Origin: Thalassobaculum sp965228445
GTDB lineage: Bacteria > Pseudomonadota > Alphaproteobacteria > Thalassobaculales > Thalassobaculaceae
Length of the DNA stretch: 64,000 nucleotides
Direction of reading: 5' to 3'
Assembly (NCBI GenBank): GCA_965228445.1
Contig: OZ245813.1
Span: 3,224,001 to 3,288,000 of the forward strand
In this document: positions 61,355 to 64,000 of the stretch, piece by piece
Layout: every line of letters begins with the position of its first letter
How positions within the stretch are numbered: position 1 is the first letter of the stretch
Notes under the pieces: model-generated
What the model was told of the DNA's origin: nothing
What the model saw: the letters and a program-made list of their open reading frames with translations, nothing else
Databases searched by the model: none
Program-made: the position numbers and the translations under genes

Positions 61355-64000
61355 CCTTCAGCGCATACAGCGCGTCGAGCGCCTCGCGGGGCGTCATCTC
61401 GTCGGGGTTCAGGCCCTTCAGCGCCTCGTCCACCGGGCTCGGGCCGGACGGTTCGGCGGACGATGCCTTCGGTTTGGCGAGCGCGCTGAACAGCGGCAGG
61501 TCGTCGATCAGGGTGGTCGCGGCCTTGCCCTGCTCGCCCTTCTCCAGCCGGTCCAGCACCTCCTCCGCCCGGCCGATCACCGCGCCGGGCAGGCCCGCCA
61601 GCTTGGCCACGTGGATGCCGTAGGAACGGTCGGCCGCACCGGCGACCACCTCGTGCAGGAAGACGATGTCGTCCTTCCACTCCTTCACCGCCATGGTGTG
61701 GCAGGTCAGCGCCGAGAGCCGGTCGGCCAGAACGGTCAGCTCGTGGTAATGGGTGGCGAAAAGCGCACGGCAGCGGTTGCTCTCGTGCAGGTGCTCCACC
61801 GTGGCCCAGGCGATCGAGAGGCCGTCGAAGGTCGCCGTCCCCCGGCCGATCTCGTCGAGGATCACCAGGGCGCGTTCGCCGGCCTGGTTCAGGATCGCGG
61901 CGGTCTCCACCATCTCCACCATGAAGGTGGAGCGGCCGCGGGCCAGATCGTCGGCGGCGCCCACCCGGCTGAACAGCCGGTCGACCACGCCGATCCGGCA
62001 GGCGGTCGCCGGCACGAAGGAGCCGATCTGCGCCAGCACGGCGATCAGCGCGTTCTGCCGCAGGAAGGTGGACTTACCGGCCATGTTTGGGCCGGTGACC
62101 AGCCAGACCCGGTCGTCGGGCACCAGGGTGCAGCCATTGGCGACGAAGGCGCCCGGCCCGTCCGGCAGGCTCGCCTCCACCACCGGGTGGCGGCCGGCCG
62201 TCACCTCGAAGCCGAGCCCGTCATCGACCGCCGGCCGGCACCAGTCGCGGGCGGCGGCGAGGTCGGCCAGGGCCGCCGACACGTCGAGCCGGGCCAGGGC
62301 GGCCGCGGCGATGGCGATGGTGTCGGCCACCTCCAGCACCTTGCCGATCAGGTCGGCGAAGACCTCCAGTTCGACCGCCAGCGCCTTGTCGGCGGCGCTG
62401 GACAGTTCCTTCTCCAGCTCGCCCAGCTCCACGGTGGTGAAGCGGACGGCGTTGGCCATGGTCTGGCGGTGGATGAAGCCGTCGCGGCCCATCACCTTGT
62501 CGCCGTTGGTGGCCGAGACCTCGATGAAATAGCCGAGCACGTTGTTGTGCTTGACCTTGAGGGCCGACACCCCGGTCTCGCGGGCGTATTTCGCCTGCAG
62601 GGCGGCGATCATCCGCCGGCTCTCGTCGCGCAACCCGCGCAGCCGGTCCAGCTCCGGCGCATAGCCGGGCGCCACCAGCCCGCCGTCGCGGGCCAGCAGC
62701 GGCAGCTCGGCGGCCAGGGCGCGGCCCAGCAGGTCGACCAGACCGGAATGCTCGCCCAGATCCTCCAGGTCGCGGGCGATCGCGGCCGGCGGGGTGGAGA
62801 GCGGGGCGCGGGCGATGGCCGCACGGATCGGCCCGGTCTCCGCCAGGGCGTCGCGGATCGCCGCCAGGTCGCGCGGCCCGCCGCGGTCCAGCGCCAGGCG
62901 CGACAGCGCCCGGTCGATATCGGGAATGCGGGACAGGATCGCCCGCAGGTCCTGGCGCGCCCGCTCGGCATCCATGAAGAAGGACACGCCGTCCAGCCGG
63001 GCGTCGATCTCGCCCGGATCGGTCAGCGGCGCGGACAGCCGGGCGACCAGCAGCCGGGCGCCGGCGCCGGTCAGGGTGCGGTCGATGGTGGCGAGCAGGC
63101 TGCCGCGCCGCTCGCCGGCCAGGGTGCGGGTCAGCTCCAGGTTTCGCCGGGTGGCGGCGTCGATCTCCATCACCCCGCCCGGCGACCAGCGCCGGATCGC
63201 GGCAAGCCGCGGCCGCTTGCCCTTCTGGGTGAGGTCCAGGTAGTCGACGATGGCGCCGGCCGCCGCCAGCTCGGGCCGGGAGAAGGCGCCGAACGCGTCC
63301 AGCGCGGTCACGCCGTAGGAGGCCTCCAGACGACGGCGGCCGTTCTCGCTGTCGAACCGGGCGCCGGGCATGGGATGGCTGATGCCGCGCACCTCCGCCA
63401 GCCCGGCCTCCAGCGCGGGATCGCCGTACAGCTTCTCCGACAGGATCAGCTCCGACGGGGCAAGCCGGGCGAGCGCCGCCTCCATGCCGCGCGGATCGAC
63501 CGGTTGGGTCTGGAAGTCGCCGGTGGAGAGATCGACCCACGCGAGACCGAAGGAGCCGCCAGCCTCGGCCAGGGCCGCCAGATAGTTCGGACGGCGGGCG
63601 TCGAGCAGCGTGTCCTCGGTCAGCGTGCCCGGCGTGACCACGCGGATCACCTCGCGCCGGACCACCGCCTTGCCGCCGCGCTTCTTCGCCTCGGCCGGAT
63701 CCTCCGTCTGCTCGCAGACCGCCACCCGGAAGCCCTGGCGGATCAGCCGGGCAAGATAGCCCTCCGAGCTGTGATGCGGCACGCCGCACATCGGGATCGG
63801 GTCGCCCTGGTGCTGGCCTCGTTGCGTCAGCGTAATGTCCAACGCCCGGGCGGCGGCGACCGCATCCTCGAAGAACAGCTCGTAGAAATCGCCCATGCGG
63901 TAGAACAGAAGCGCGTCCGGATGGGCCCGCTTGACCTCGAAATACTGCTGGAACATGGGCGTCGCGCCCTCGGCACGGGCGCGGAGCAGGGCGTCGGGAT
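61335..64000 (-). CDS. mutS: DNA mismatch repair protein MutS, 5' end outside window
   Basis: Recognises mismatches and small loops; ATPase. Order of domains as in MutS1: mismatch-binding domain (LLFYRMGDFYELFFEDAV), connector, core and clamp, then the ATPase (VTGPNMAGKSTFLRQNAL; VILDEIGRGTATFDGLSIAW). The first Met seen, at 63956, lies inside the conserved (A/H)TPMxQQY motif (here ATPMFQQYFEVK), and the frame stays open to base 64000, so the true start is outside. About 888 codons are present. Convergent with the TetR gene with a 20-base overlap. Confidence 0.96.
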   Translation of the reverse strand, partial: PDALLRARAEGATPMFQQYFEVKRAHPDALLFYRMGDFYELFFEDAVAAARALDITLTQRGQHQGDPIPMCGVPHHSSEGYLARLIRQGFRVAVCEQTEDPAEAKKRGGKAVVRREVIRVVTPGTLTEDTLLDARRPNYLAALAEAGGSFGLAWVDLSTGDFQTQPVDPRGMEAALARLAPSELILSEKLYGDPALEAGLAEVRGISHPMPGARFDSENGRRRLEASYGVTALDAFGAFSRPELAAAGAIVDYLDLTQKGKRPRLAAIRRWSPGGVMEIDAATRRNLELTRTLAGERRGSLLATIDRTLTGAGARLLVARLSAPLTDPGEIDARLDGVSFFMDAERARQDLRAILSRIPDIDRALSRLALDRGGPRDLAAIRDALAETGPIRAAIARAPLSTPPAAIARDLEDLGEHSGLVDLLGRALAAELPLLARDGGLVAPGYAPELDRLRGLRDESRRMIAALQAKYARETGVSALKVKHNNVLGYFIEVSATNGDKVMGRDGFIHRQTMANAVRFTTVELGELEKELSSAADKALAVELEVFADLIGKVLEVADTIAIAAAALARLDVSAALADLAAARDWCRPAVDDGLGFEVTAGRHPVVEASLPDGPGAFVANGCTLVPDDRVWLVTGPNMAGKSTFLRQNALIAVLAQIGSFVPATACRIGVVDRLFSRVGAADDLARGRSTFMVEMVETAAILNQAGERALVILDEIGRGTATFDGLSIAWATVEHLHESNRCRALFATHYHELTVLADRLSALTCHTMAVKEWKDDIVFLHEVVAGAADRSYGIHVAKLAGLPGAVIGRAEEVLDRLEKGEQGKAATTLIDDLPLFSALAKPKASSAEPSGPSPVDEALKGLNPDEMTPREALDALYALKAKAGSF

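Overview
The window is about 64 kb of a GC-rich alphaproteobacterial chromosome. The gene order points to the Rhodospirillales or a close relative: tsaD divergent from hemC-hemD-mic60-hemY, and tsaB-rimI ... miaB-phoH-ybeY-corC-lnt-xre-metK-trmB-rimP-nusA-ylxR-infB-rbfA-truB-rpsO on one strand. The alphaproteobacterial Mic60 and HemY, an OlsBA ornithine-lipid pair and an NsrR of the alphaproteobacterial type agree with this. Genus and species cannot be read from the sequence alone.

Layout. 1-9.6 kb is mixed accessory metabolism and envelope: the 3' part of a creatinase gene, a DHA2 drug transporter, a tandem DUF4170-like protein, a MATE exporter, an EEP hydrolase, an HpcH-type aldolase, a SPOR-like lipoprotein, a polytopic membrane protein, tRNA-Thr(CGU) and a hypothetical protein. 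9.8-15.8 kb is the hem/mic60 operon facing tsaD. 16-19.2 kb holds an EVE protein, a CoA-ester lyase, a PdxY-type kinase and a GDPD. A 0.5-kb gene-free stretch follows, with dispersed repeats and a 40-bp tandem array. 19.8-24.5 kb is pnp, then an inserted nitrosative-stress cassette (nsrR divergent from alternative oxidase, group III truncated haemoglobin and a YeaR-like DUF1971 protein), then rpsO. From rpsO to tsaB (24.2-43.0 kb) every gene is on the minus strand: translation and transcription factors, SAM synthesis, lipoprotein acylation, ribosome maturation, tRNA modification, ornithine-lipid synthesis and t6A synthesis. 43-54.4 kb has a polysaccharide deacetylase, a Bax-like glucosaminidase, an Nfu scaffold, a class III cyclase, two MurJ-type flippases around trpS, and glnD. 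54.5-59.1 kb holds an FAD oxidoreductase, a MarR-associated cluster (PhnB-like, DUF899, DUF1428) and a DHDPS-family lyase. An AT-rich 1.2-kb island (59.07-60.26 kb) carries one RelA/SpoT-domain gene. The window closes with a VOC protein divergent from its probable TetR repressor, and mutS running off the right edge.

The most interesting items are: (1) the RelA/SpoT-domain gene, compositionally foreign and carrying a 130-residue C-terminal region I do not recognise; (2) the NO-response cassette splitting the usual rpsO-pnp pair, with two matching 11-1-11 palindromes placed over the alternative-oxidase promoter; (3) two MurJ-family flippase genes either side of trpS, one beside a class III cyclase; (4) paired operators at the TetR/VOC divergon; (5) an intrinsic terminator between a good promoter and rimP-nusA. 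Starts were moved from the longest open frame where a Shine-Dalgarno sequence or family alignment supports it.
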